64,000 bases of DNA from Mesostigma viride (lineage: Eukaryota > Streptophyta > Mesostigmatophyceae > Mesostigmatales > Mesostigmataceae). The first letter of the stretch is position 1, and the number at the start of each line of letters is the position of its first letter. A model generated the notes under the pieces. It saw only the letters and a list, made by a program, of their open reading frames with translations. It had not been told where the DNA came from and searched no databases. The position numbers and the translations under genes were made by a program. Positions 11,060-21,302 of this stretch are shown piece after piece. The stretch is taken from positions 62,501 to 126,500 of the forward strand of contig RPFO01002096.1 in assembly GCA_009746045.1 (NCBI GenBank), read 5' to 3'.

Positions 11060-12480
11060 AGGGCTATTATTCTAGCCCGCTGCCAGGGGGCGTCCACATC
11101 TTGTGGTTGATCATCAGGTCCCTGCCCCTCCAGTACACCTTGGGCTTCTGGGCCGGTCCTGCTTATGGCGGAGGTATTCCGGCCACAGGTCGCGTCGCTG
11201 CTGCTGCTGAGCGGGGCCGGGTCAGGTCGTCGTCCAGCGTCCAGGTGAGGTCGTGCAACCTCTTGCGACGAGAGAGGAACCGCTGCTTAAATCCTCAGGG
11301 GAGGGGAAGGTGAGCAGGACTGGTGGGGGGGCCGCCTTGTCCTGTGAGTGGGGAACTAGGCGGTGGCACCCTCGTGAGTTCTACATCACCTACCATGCCC
11401 ACCATGAGGGTAAGAAGCTGGTTCTTGAGCTCGTCAGCAAGGGAGGTTGACGTCTCACCTGGCTTCTGGGGGAAGCGACGTAGCATGCACCACTCGGCAC
11501 TCGCGGCGAGCGCGGTCGGTGGCCTCCCGTTGTTGAGCCTGGCGGTGGTCCTCCAGCTCCTGGAGCTTCGTAGCGATGGCGTCAGTGGTGGAGGCGGTCG
11601 CTGTCCGCAGCAGGTCTGCATAGGAGAGGGGCGGGAGGTCACCAGCATCCAGCCGCGGGGTGGCTGGGATGCGATGGTGGCCGTCTGCTCCGTTATATCT
11701 TTGGGACCTGTGAGGCAAGGGCCTCGGTGTGGGCGGTGATGGCTCAATGATCAAGCTTCTTCATGAGCACGCCGCACTTGCCCTCCACCTGGTTAAGGCG
11801 AGATCGACAAGTGCAGCGTGCGTCTCAGATGCCTGCGCCGCGGTGTGCAGCGTCGTGAACTGGGGCTGGAGCTTATGGACGACCTTGGTTTCCACGTTGG
11901 AGACCCGGGCCTCCACCGTGTTGAGCGTCGTGTTCAGCGAGGTCAGCTTCTTGGCCAACGGCCAGGTCACGTGCTCCTCCAGCACTGCTCGGATGTCATC
12001 CTTGCAGAGGGAGGAAGCCGATGTGGCTGTCGGCCGCGCAGGCTGGGCTGGGGCGCGGATCTTGGCGTCGATTTTGGCCATAGGTAGCTGGTAGAAGCTG
12101 CACAGGATGGCGAGGCGGTGGTTGAGGTCTCCCCTGCATGGTAAAGAACCTCTCCAGGTTCTCGTCGGGAATGGGCCCTGTGGCCCCATGGAGCTTGCGT
12201 TCCTGTGACAAAAAACGCACTATTTCGGCGCATTCTTCTGTGGTCAGCTCTAGCCAGTGCTGAAAAGAAAAGCGGTTGTAATCAGGTAGGTACTTTCGCC
12301 ATTTGTGTTCGTGGCAGGGTTTCTTGGGCTCGGGCGAGGCGCTTGGCGATGGGTTTGCTGGCGATGTTGCGAGCCTAGACGGCTGGGCATTGAAGGACGA
12401 TGGCGAGTGGGTTGGGTTGGGAGCCGGAAAGCTCCTTTTCCAAACCCCGTTTTGCTTTTGGGGTCGTCATAGCTGCTTGT
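11060..12480 (-). pseudogene. decayed LINE ORF1 (L1-type nucleic-acid-binding protein)
   Basis: Reverse-strand frames in several registers match the better preserved ORF1 copies at 58895-60465 and 62952-64000. Shared features are a coiled-coil middle (for example LNTTLNTVEARVSNVETKV), a GETSTSL segment, and a C-terminal part corresponding to the LTLAQQQRRREL region of the intact copies, here around 11060-11320. Frame changes and stops break it into at least four pieces. About 160 bp upstream, CATGTGTGTCTCAAAAAAGC and TGACCGAATTTGGGGCTCAGA resemble the 5' UTR of the 60.5-kb copy, so its 5' end lay near 12640. No RT gene follows it. Confidence 0.6.
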
Positions 12481-12681
12481 CACGTGCGTAACTTTGGCAA
12501 TACTGCGTTTCAGCCGTAACCGATTATACTGGCATGTGTGTCTCAAAAAAGCGCATCGAATGCAAGTGGCCTGACCGAATTTGGGGCTCAGACGCAAAAG
12601 ATCTGAGGCTGCTCCGCCGTCAGCCATACCGCCGTCAGCCATTCTCTGGCGGGCATGCATGTTGTCAGGTCTATGACCTGG

Positions 12682-13182
12682 AGTTGCAATCTGTTGCTTG
12701 ACCGAAATGCGTGTATAAACTGGTGCATGCATAATGGAATGTAAATCTGTGAAACAATACTCACAATTGCTGCACACAGCTTGTGTACATGACCATGGTG
12801 GCAGTATAGCCAAGCTGATGCATTATAACTAGTGGTCGCGCTGACTGTTGAGCACTGACTGTCGGTCAGGCTGTTGAAGTCGTGCCAAGGATTGATGAGA
12901 TAAAACACCCCTTCAGCGGGCAGACGAATACGGCAATATTCCCTGCTAATGGATATTTGTAAATGGTTCTAGAAGCGTCTAGAAGCATTGTGCAACGCTG
13001 GCGTAACGCTAGTTCAGTGTGCCTCTTGGAAATCGCTAATGCACATGAAATGTGATTGGTGCAATGACGATAAGGCCTATCGCAATCTTGGGGTTGCACA
13101 CATGACTTGTAACCATATAAATTGATAATAAACCCAGGCACCTAGTGCCGCATTCTTGCAAGCATCATTCTCAATCTCAACT
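12682..13182 (+). repeat. 5' LTR
   Basis: 501 bp, matching 21303-21670 plus 23667-23799 with no difference seen by eye. Its ends are AGTTG...CAACT rather than the usual TG...CA. It contains a TATA-like TATAAATT at 13116-13123, AATAAA at 13127-13132, and a TTCTAGAAGCGTCTAGAA block (12967-12984) resembling a heat-shock element of alternating TTC/GAA units. Confidence 0.92.
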
Positions 13183-13206
13183 CGTACTCAAAAGCTGCTA
13201 TTTACA

Positions 13207-14163
13207 ATGGCTCGCGGTTCCCGTTCCGACACGGACGCCATTCAGTTGACTGGCGATGGTGCCGATGCTTACAAGGAGCTGCGACAGCACGAACTGGTGG
13301 TTCGCATGCTGCCAGAGCCGTTGGCCGACAAGGCTACGGACAAGGAAAACCGTGACTTTGTCTGGGCAATCAAGGCCTGGGAGGAGAAAGTCCGCACGGT
13401 AGTGAAGACTCCCGCGCAGATTTTTCGGATCTTGCGGGGGGCTCCACTGGCCAGCAAAGGGCCGCAGGCGGTGCGGGACCTGATTCGGATCGCCCAGGAG
13501 AAGGCATGGGACTGGAATCAGTTCCTTGAGCGGCTCACTGAGCTTCTCGCGCCGACAGGGCTGGTGAAGTCCATCAAGGACGTCATGCAGATTCTGACGT
13601 TCGAAGTGTCCGGTGACACTGCCAAGGCCACGCTGGCCTTCGAGCGGATGCTCGAAGAAACCAATCTAAAATTTGCTGATGATTTTTCGGTGGTCCTGTT
13701 CTTGGGCAAGGCCCTTGGCAGCGGTGCTATGTCAGAAAGCACCGTGCAGAGTCTGGCGTCCGTCCTGACCAAGGAGAAGCTGGCGAGCAAGGCTGCTGCT
13801 TTCGCCTGCATCCGCGAGATCATGGCGCTCGGTGGCGCTGCTCAGGAGCTGGCCGGCAAGGGTGCCGTGAAGCCGACGCCAGCAGTCAATGCCGATGGCC
13901 CTGCCATCAGGGCCGTTTTTGGCGCCGGTGACGGGCGCCTGAAGTGTCCTCGCTGCCAGGGGACTGGTCACACCCGCGAGACCTGCAAGGCCAACAAGGC
14001 TTTCCCGTTGGGGACGAACCTGTGTGGCAAGTGCCATAAGCCAGGGCACAAGGCCCGGTTTTGCAAGTCGCGGACTGCTGCCAACCAGGCGGACAATGTT
14101 GGCAAGGCTGGGCCTATTAGGCGCCAGCGGTTCACGTGGGTGCGCAATGCTCAGGAAAACTGA
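13207..14163 (+). CDS. gag: LTR retrotransposon gag (capsid/nucleocapsid)
   Basis: This is the nucleocapsid-type Gag of the LTR element. The ATG at 13207 begins MARGSRSD shortly after the 5' LTR. The N-terminal two thirds are helical and charged, consistent with a capsid region. The C-terminus carries two CX2CX4HX4C zinc knuckles (CPRCQGTGHTRETC and CGKCHKPGHKARFC), which bind the packaged RNA. The basic tail overlaps the start of the pol frame by a few codons in another register, an arrangement such elements commonly use with ribosomal frameshifting. The frame looks whole. Confidence 0.85.
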   Translation: MARGSRSDTDAIQLTGDGADAYKELRQHELVVRMLPEPLADKATDKENRDFVWAIKAWEEKVRTVVKTPAQIFRILRGAPLASKGPQAVRDLIRIAQEKAWDWNQFLERLTELLAPTGLVKSIKDVMQILTFEVSGDTAKATLAFERMLEETNLKFADDFSVVLFLGKALGSGAMSESTVQSLASVLTKEKLASKAAAFACIREIMALGGAAQELAGKGAVKPTPAVNADGPAIRAVFGAGDGRLKCPRCQGTGHTRETCKANKAFPLGTNLCGKCHKPGHKARFCKSRTAANQADNVGKAGPIRRQRFTWVRNAQEN

Positions 14164-16500
14164 AGGCCCCAGGGCAGGACAGCGCTATGGAGCATAGGAG
14201 GCTCCTGGCAGTAGACGATGTAGGCAGTTTTATGGCCGATGCTGCGGATGTTAAGGCAATATCAAACTTGATCAATACAGATCCAATTTTCAAGTATGCC
14301 TGTGCGTCTCGGTTTCACATCTTCTTTGGCCATGGAACAAACGCTTACAAGTTTGCTAGGGCTTTTGGTGGGGCGCCAATGCTGGAAGCATGTCGTGAGT
14401 GTTACGAAAATTGTCCACAATGTCAATCGTCGGGCCCCAAGCCTCCTCGCCACCATGTAAAGCATCCACCTGCGAGAAAGGGGGAAATCGTAGGTGATGT
14501 GCTGTTCTGGGCACACATGCCATACTTTATTGCAATAGATAGATATGCTCACAACGTAGCTGTAGTTCCTTTGCGTCATATGGAAGCCGCCGACCTGGCA
14601 GAAGCCATTGATGTCTCTTCGTCCTTTTTCTCACCACTCGAGTCAATACAGATGGACAGGCAGTTCGCGTGTCTAGAGGGCCAGCCTGGATTTGAATGCC
14701 TCAAGACAGTTGGGCGTGAGGACCACACTGGTCAGGGTATAGTGGAGCGTGCCGTGCAAGAATTCAAGCAAGCTGCACGGAGACAAGGTGATGCATCCCT
14801 TTCAGCATACGCAGCCCGCCTCATGTGGGCGTTGCGGATTTGTGCATGCCTTAATCGGCGTGTGTTGTTGTCCATTCCTTCTCGCAATGTGGTGATAACA
14901 GCTGAGGGATTGCAGCACGGCCACTACCCACCAGAGATAGAAGAGGAGTGGGCACGCCATTTGCAGGGTAGATTTGCCAACCTGGTACGAAGGGATACAC
15001 GTAGGCCGGTTACCGCCTATAGTGTAGGAGACCTGGTTTGGGTGCATAAAGAGGGCCCCTTTGGAAAGAGGGGACAGTGGAATGGTCCAGCCACGGTAGT
15101 GTCCGTGGATGGGAGTGTGCGCAAGGCCGTTGTTTCCTTGCAGGACAAGCAACACCACATCCCGTGGAGCAAGCTCAAGCACTATCAACCGAACACAAGT
15201 GCGTGGGAGCGCCTTCTGCACTACTACGAGGACGCGGACAACTTCTTGCGGCCTCCACCAGGTGACGTGATTGCCCCTCTTTTACCCATGCCTGCCTCTG
15301 ACCCTATGCAAATGTCTGCCGAAGCTCGGGAGGTAGAGGACGATGAGCATGTTGAGGAGGACGGTGATCTGGTGGCACTTGCTGCAGATGTGCAGAGCTT
15401 AGCTCGCGAGCCCCCTGCTGACCTGCGCGAGGGTAGTAGGGAGGGCATTACCCCTGCCGTTAGCCAGGGTCCGGCTGCCGTTAGTCAGCCTCGCCGGGGT
15501 GGTGGGTTGCTCAGCAAGATTGTTCTAGGGCTGCGCCGGGACAATAACATGGGGTTAGGCTCCCTTCGCCGCCCACCACAGACTGCAGGCGTACCCCCTC
15601 AGCTGGGCCCGAGCACTGCAGTCATCTCTTCCTTGTTAACCTCTAGGGCGCTGAATTGTGGGCTCCTCATTGATACCCAGGCCCAGGTCTCTATTATCGG
15701 GGCCAACTGTGTAGACTTTCCTTTGCTGCCCTCTCATTGGACTCAGGTCACTGATTTTGCTAGGTCAGGGTCCTACAAGGTCCTGGGGGAATTTCCCTTA
15801 ACCATACTCGGCGCAGACACGCCCATGTGTGTGGTAGAGGGGTATGATGGGCCCGCCTTATTAGGACAGCCGTTCTTGACGCTACCCGGGGTTACAGTGA
15901 GCAGCACACAGCTGTCCCGAGCGGGGTTTGGCTGCATGCGATTGAATAATTTTTCCCTCGATGTCGCTGCTCGGGGTCTCTCATTGCCTATGGTGGCTGC
16001 CATGAAAGGGGTAGAGTACAAGGATTCTGAATTGCCTCCTGCCCGCGATCTTCTCACCCCTAAAGCCCTCACCCCTGACAGCTTGGGGATTAGCTTCCAC
16101 GATGTTGCCACTGAAAGCCCCATGTCCTTCCATGATGTTGCCAGGCACGTCTCAACCGAGGAAGGGCTAGACAATACCCAAGGGGCTATGCTGGCTGCAG
16201 GGGAACGATGGTTAGGACTGGGTTGTGTGGAGCCAGTGGACCTAGTCCCAAGGGATGGCCGGTTGCTTCGTTTCAAATGGACCTTCCAGATGAAGCCGGT
16301 TCCCGGCACTGACAGGAAAGTAGAGTTTGCTAGACCTGTGGTGCTAGAATTTTCTGGATCTTCTGACCTGCCCTCCTCAGCCCTGACTGCCCCGGGCTTA
16401 AATAAAGACACTTGGCGATTGTTAGTGTGCTTTCATCTCGGGCGCCTCAACAAAGGCTTGCCGCATGGCTCCGCGGTGCTGGATTTTTCTAAGGCCTTCC
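14164..16500 (+). CDS. pol: pol, first part: integrase, protease-like and start of RT
   Basis: Reading left to right, an integrase-like region comes first. It has an HHCC-type zinc-binding patch with CRECYENCPQC, followed by a core containing FIAIDRYAHNVAVVPL and GQGIVERAVQEFK, and then a chromatin/SH3-like tail (YSVGDLVWVHKEGPFGKRG). A Pro/Glu-rich linker follows, then an aspartic-protease-like segment (LLIDTQAQVSIIG and ALLGQPFL), then the N-terminal fingers of RT up to VLDFSKAF. The order integrase-protease-RT would be unusual, because Copia elements place protease first. The region is cut at its 3' end by the nested TTAA element. Confidence 0.75.
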
Positions 16501-16659
16501 TTAAGGGGAGGTGGCACCCCAAAAACCTTAAAACTTGACCCATGCTAATATCACTTGAATTTCAGTTGCACCATGCTAAATTATGATTGGGGGCACTAAA
16601 TAACATCTCTAGTGAGTTGTCCATGCACTTGTTGGGGGTACTACCCCCACATATACGCC

Positions 16660-18113
16660 AATTAATTAATTAATTAATAGACACGTGACTGCGTCACGTG
16701 AGCATAAGTCCTCAGTGGGAGGGGAACATGGGATGGAATGGATGGTATAAGCTATCTAGGTCCTAGTTACAGGGGTGTGGGCACCGCGGCCCGAATCGCT
16801 ATGAATGCCATACTTGGTCACACGCGGAGCCCCCACAGGCTTGGGGGTGGTCTCCTTCATCACTACTTGCCATCTATCCTTGCGCACCATCTGCCTCCAT
16901 ATTACAGACAAACCAGGAGGCTGCCCGGGGGTGAGCCCGTCACGTCTAGTGTAGCACATGTCCATGCCGAGTCTATCACGAAAAGTCCACGGGTGGCGGC
17001 CCTGCCGCGCGCGGCCGGGGGCACGCCAGGTGAGGACATATCGCCCAGGCTGGGCGGGCTTGGTGCCAGCTAGTCTATCTGATGTATCTACCTGATCTGT
17101 GCGGGCCAGGTGCCCGGCTAGGCCCAGGCGCCTGTGCCTAATAATGTGGGAAACATAGGGCAAATCAGCGTACAAATCCTCATTACTAATGTGCAAACCA
17201 AAGGGGATGTTAAGGGCCTTGCGCAGCATCTTGGTGACGGCGCCGTCGAGTCGTTGCTCCAGCTCCTGCATCAGTGTCCACGTCTCGGCGCCGTAGGTCA
17301 GGATCGTCAGAATGACGACCTTGAAGAGGTCACGCTTGACGATCCGGGGTAGGGCGGGGTTGCTCCACCAGCGGCGGTGGTCATGGAGGTGCGCCCACGC
17401 CATGCCGATCCGTGTCGTCATGTCGTCCTCGCAGTCAGGAAGCCAACTGCCGAGCAGCTTGAAGCGGCCTGAAGTAGGGTAGTTGACCTCGGCATCGTCT
17501 AAGAGGCGGAGTGTGGGTGGGGGCCCTGCCATGCCGAGGGCCAGGGCCTCCGTTTTGGGGCTGATTTCTAGACCAACCGCCCGAGCCTCGAGCGCCAGGC
17601 AGTCCAGCCAAAGTTGGGCAGACTCCGGCTTCTCGATGAGCGTGATGTCGTCGGCATAAATGAGGTCAGCTAGTAAATTCTGCTTGTTAGTCGGCCCCCC
17701 TTCCCCAAGCTCGTTCGTGATCGCTAGGCCAGGGGCACGGCCTGCAATGCTAGCAAAGCGAGCACGTGCCTGGCGCATAACATAATCCACTACAATAATA
17801 AACAGGTACGGCGACAGGACGCAACCCTGCCAGACGCCGGTCTGCAGTGGGCATGGCGGGGTAATGCCGTGCTGAGTGCGCACCGAAGTGGTGGACCCCT
17901 CATACAGCGTGCGGATGACGGTAATCAGGGGAGTGGGGACGCGAGCGCGAGCAAGTACAGCCCATAGAGCGTCCCAGAGGACAGAATCAAAAGCCTTGAT
18001 GAAGTCGACGAAGATCAGGATGGCGGGAAACTCACCAGGTTGCAGGAGAGCGATTTCCTCGAAGAGGCGACGCGCGACGAAGATGGCCATGACGGTGTTG
18101 CGCCCAGGACGGC
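16660..18113 (-). pseudogene. 5'-truncated LINE: C-terminal half of reverse transcriptase
   Basis: The reverse strand encodes a 445-codon open frame (stop at 16756) that starts within the RT domain. Motifs are VDFIKAFDSV (catalytic Asp), GVWQGCVLSPYLF and LIYADDITLI (the YADD active site), followed by a thumb/connection region (YGAETW). This is a non-LTR retrotransposon RT. The 5' part is missing, as usual for incomplete target-primed reverse transcription. The 3' end carries a (TTAA)n tail at 16660-16680. Flanking TATACGCCAA/TATACGCCAATATAG copies at about 16651 and 18138 look like the target duplication. It is a close relative of the decayed copy at 24190-26830. Confidence 0.85.
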
Positions 18114-19873
18114 CAATATAGCGCTATAAATAGATTATACGCCAATATAGCGCTATAAATAGAAAAAGACGCTAATTAGGGCTATGTATGCCCCAGCCCA
18201 TGCACTCATTTGTTGGCAAAAAAAAATGTAGCGTCTATAGTTCCCTGAGTTTGTAGCTTGCTGAGCTATTTACATCATGAAAATGACAAAACCTTGAACA
18301 GTTATTAATTTCCCCGCAAAAGTACCCTTTTTTTACCGGACATTGGGAATAAACATGTCATAAACACTTCAGATTAGGCAACAAAATGTAGCGAAAATCC
18401 GGCTAACAGGGGGACAGCAGTGGTCCAAGTCCCAGGTCATTCCGACAAGTCTAGCTCAAGTTATTGCGTTTGGCGTGCTAAAACCTGAACATACGCTAAA
18501 TGAGGTTTTTCTGTGTATAAGGCCACCTAGGCATCATGTTTTCCATCCAAGAAGCCAAAAAACATGCCCAACTCGATCACACAACATAAGAAAAGGCTAG
18601 GCACCTCATCTGCCCTCCCCTGCCCTCAGCATGGCCAGCCTTGCCAGCGTGCGCATAGCAACACCATCGCTAGGCATACACGCACCAAGAGAGCATACAC
18701 TAAGCTCAGCCCAAGGTTACCATGTAAATTTATGCCAAGAACTCAGCAAGTATACGTGTAAAAACCTTAGAAAGACTGCCCAAGCAATAGAGGCAACTGC
18801 AGCCTGCAAACTTGGCAGCAAATCATACATGTTGTATACCAAGCATTCACATCCTATCCAGCTTGCCTTGCTGCACACATAGCAGGGAAGTCTTAATGGT
18901 TATAGCTCAAGGAAAGCAATGGAAACACCTATCTAATGCAATGCCACTCATGCAGTATGGCCAGCAAAAGAACCACTCTCACCTTCCTTTCCAATAGGGC
19001 AATTTGCTAAGAAGCTGATGCCAGCTTGTTAGCCTCTAGGCACATGCCGGATGTCGTTCTAAAACAGGCGTGTCAGATCCGGCACATAACAAAGCGTCTG
19101 AGCAAGGTCACGTCCAAAGGATTATGGAAAACAAATGTCAACACATTACCAACAACTTGACCTCGGCGCACTTAGCATGCCAGCCACAAACTACACGAAA
19201 TTGTACGAAATAGCTAGGAATCTGACGATGCAACCGAAAGAAATGGAGCGCTTCCTGCAGGGAAACTGCCCGAAAAAAAGGCGAAAGGCCGACGTTAATG
19301 CACCTGCCTGCGTGGAAATGTTTCATGCATAAACTGGCACGCAAGCTCGAACAATAAAAGACATCATCAATTGATCAGGCGAACAAGGAAGGTGCGCCTT
19401 CCGTGAATACGTCGAAGGCGACATGCGCAGGCCTGCGTAGGTTCTTACCTTGAATGCCGGAAATGTAAAAGAAACCGGGAAGCTTCGGCACAAACTCGAC
19501 AACACCATTAAGTTAGCTTCATAATCGCTCTTTAGAGCCTACGTTGCCACACAATAGCTGCCGTAAACCTGCATTAAATTTCATGATCCGCAAGAGAAAT
19601 TATATCCTGGACCCCCGCGCCCGTAGCCGTTCGAGAAATTAGCGATATTGCAAACCGTAAACTTTCCGCCACGCAATGAGGTCATCAACTAATCTTCTGC
19701 GAAATTCAAGCATTTTTTCTAGCTGTTTACGTGCCATATCGATTAATATTGCATAAAGGCATGCCGCCATGGCCACTTCCGCGAGGGTTGAGCGGTCCGG
19801 GCACACATTATACACCGTACGGACGGTACCGCGAATTTTTTGGCGCGGAAAATATTCGGCGCGCCACGTCCCC
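18114..19873. other. non-coding right part of TTAA element copy A
   Basis: A tandem CCAATATAGCGCTATAAATAG motif at the LINE junction is followed by sequence aligning with 27840-29579 of copy B. Small open frames are not conserved between A and B. Confidence 0.6.
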
Positions 19874-19877
19874 TTAA

Positions 19878-21082
19878 CGGGGATTCAGATGAGACGGCTA
19901 AATTGTGGGAGGGCACCACACCGCTGTATGTTAGGACACCCAAGATGTGGGAACCTATTGTGGGCAAGAAGTTCATGAGGTTGGTGAAGGCTGTGGATGG
20001 GACCGTGGCCGGGCCGCGGGCGTGGCGCAAGAGTTTAGAGCGCCTTCTACTTAACCGCGCACGCATGATGTACAGCGACCTGGACCCCTCCTTGTTTGTT
20101 GGTGTCTGGAAGGGGGAGCTCGGGCGTGTTTGTTTTCGTGCATGCCGATGACTGTGACTGCCTGGGGCCACGGGAGTGGATTGTGTGGTTCCATTCGCTC
20201 GTGCACTCAGTGTACCCTGTGGGCAAGCTCGTCTTTAGGGAGCCGGGCAAGATCGTGCCCTTCATGGGCATGGACACTATTCTCGATCACGATGAGCAAG
20301 GGCAGTGGGTCATGTTGCTGCATCCTAAGGGTAGCTATGTCCCCGACCTGGTCAAGGAGGTCATGGCCCGCACTGGGCCTATCCTTCCCTCTGAGTGTGG
20401 TGCGCTGCGTGGCAAACTCAATTGGCTTGCGTGTACCACGAGCCCTGACTTGGCTGTCCTTAGTCGGTTGACAGACGATGTTCTCTGCTTGTTGGCCCGC
20501 CCGGTTGTAGCTGAGTATGTGCAGGCCTCACCGGGGTTGGTCCTGCAGGGTGTTGACTGGGACAAGCCCATCGAGCTAGGGGCTTATTGTGACAGTTCTT
20601 TGGATGCGCGGGTGCTCACCAAGATGCGTGGTAGGTGTGCGGCTGTTAGCTATATCTCAAACGCTGACCAATCTGCGCCATCCTCCATCTTTGCGTGGTT
20701 CTCACGTCTACACCGCCGTGTGTATGTGGGGTCGGACACCGCCGAGGCGCGTGCGTATTGCGAGGCTGCAAGTGAGCTCGCGTCTTTCCACGCGCTACTC
20801 TGCTGGATCCTCAAGCTGGGCGGTCTCACCACACGCATCGATCGCGTCATGCGCACCGACAGCCAAGCGCTGGTGGACTTCATTGAGAACCCCTACGCTC
20901 GCACGAGAGACCTTGACTTCCTCCGGGTGAAGGAATTTTCTGATGCGCTCCATACCGAGCACGTGGCAGGCGACCAGAATTGCTCGGATGCTCTTACCAA
21001 GCTCTATAGCTCCGCCAAGGCACAGTATACTCTTCTTAGGCACCAAATGAACAATATGTCGCTGGGTCAGCCACGGCACTAG
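19878..21082 (+). CDS. pol: pol, second part: RT palm and RNase H of the LTR element
   Basis: This continues the LTR element after the nested insertion. An RT segment with a VHADDC catalytic motif is followed by a connection region and an RNase H domain. RNase H acidic residues are visible in LGAYCDSS, TAEARAYCEAASE and MRTDSQALVDF, an arrangement close to the Copia RNase H. The C-terminus HVAGDQNCSDALTKLYS is also Copia-like (HI-x-T-x-x-Q-x-AD-x-x-TK). It ends shortly before the polypurine tract and 3' LTR. Part of the RT shows breakage. Confidence 0.8.
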
Positions 21083-21283
21083 TTGAGATGTCGTGGAGTG
21101 TGAATGGCCCCTTGACTCGGGTTTTACCTTGGTAGGTTTTCCCGGTAGCGATCGTGCTATGGTGTAATTTGTTTGGCTGGGGATTACCCTCCAAAACCAT
21201 GTGGGGCCTAAGGTGCGTTCATGATGGCAAGGCCTGCGCGGCCGTAGTTCTTACAGATTTGAGTACGCAGTCCTATTGCCACA

Positions 21284-21302
21284 TGAAAAAAGAAAGGGCT
21301 GG
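21284..21302 (+). promoter_or_regulatory. polypurine tract before the 3' LTR
   Basis: GAAAAAAGAAAGGGCTGG lies immediately upstream of the 3' LTR start (AGTTGCAATC at 21303). Its position and purine content fit the plus-strand primer of an LTR retrotransposon and support the placement of the LTR boundary at AGTTG. Confidence 0.75.

Larger units (their letters stand above)
16505..19873. mobile_element. TTAA-flanked DNA transposon, GGGG-ended family, copy A
   Basis: 3,369 bp flanked by TTAA (16501-16504 and 19874-19877) with short inverted ends GGGGAGGTGGC / GCCACGTCCCC. It shares CACTTGTTGGGGGTACTACC, AAATAGAAAAAGACGCTA and a GTACCGCG...TTTTTTGGCGCGG right end with copy B at 27673-29579, but is clearly diverged from it. 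It has no transposase and is therefore non-autonomous. A truncated LINE (16660-18113) is nested inside. TTAA targets suggest piggyBac-type mobilisation. It splits the LTR element's pol gene. Confidence 0.8.
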
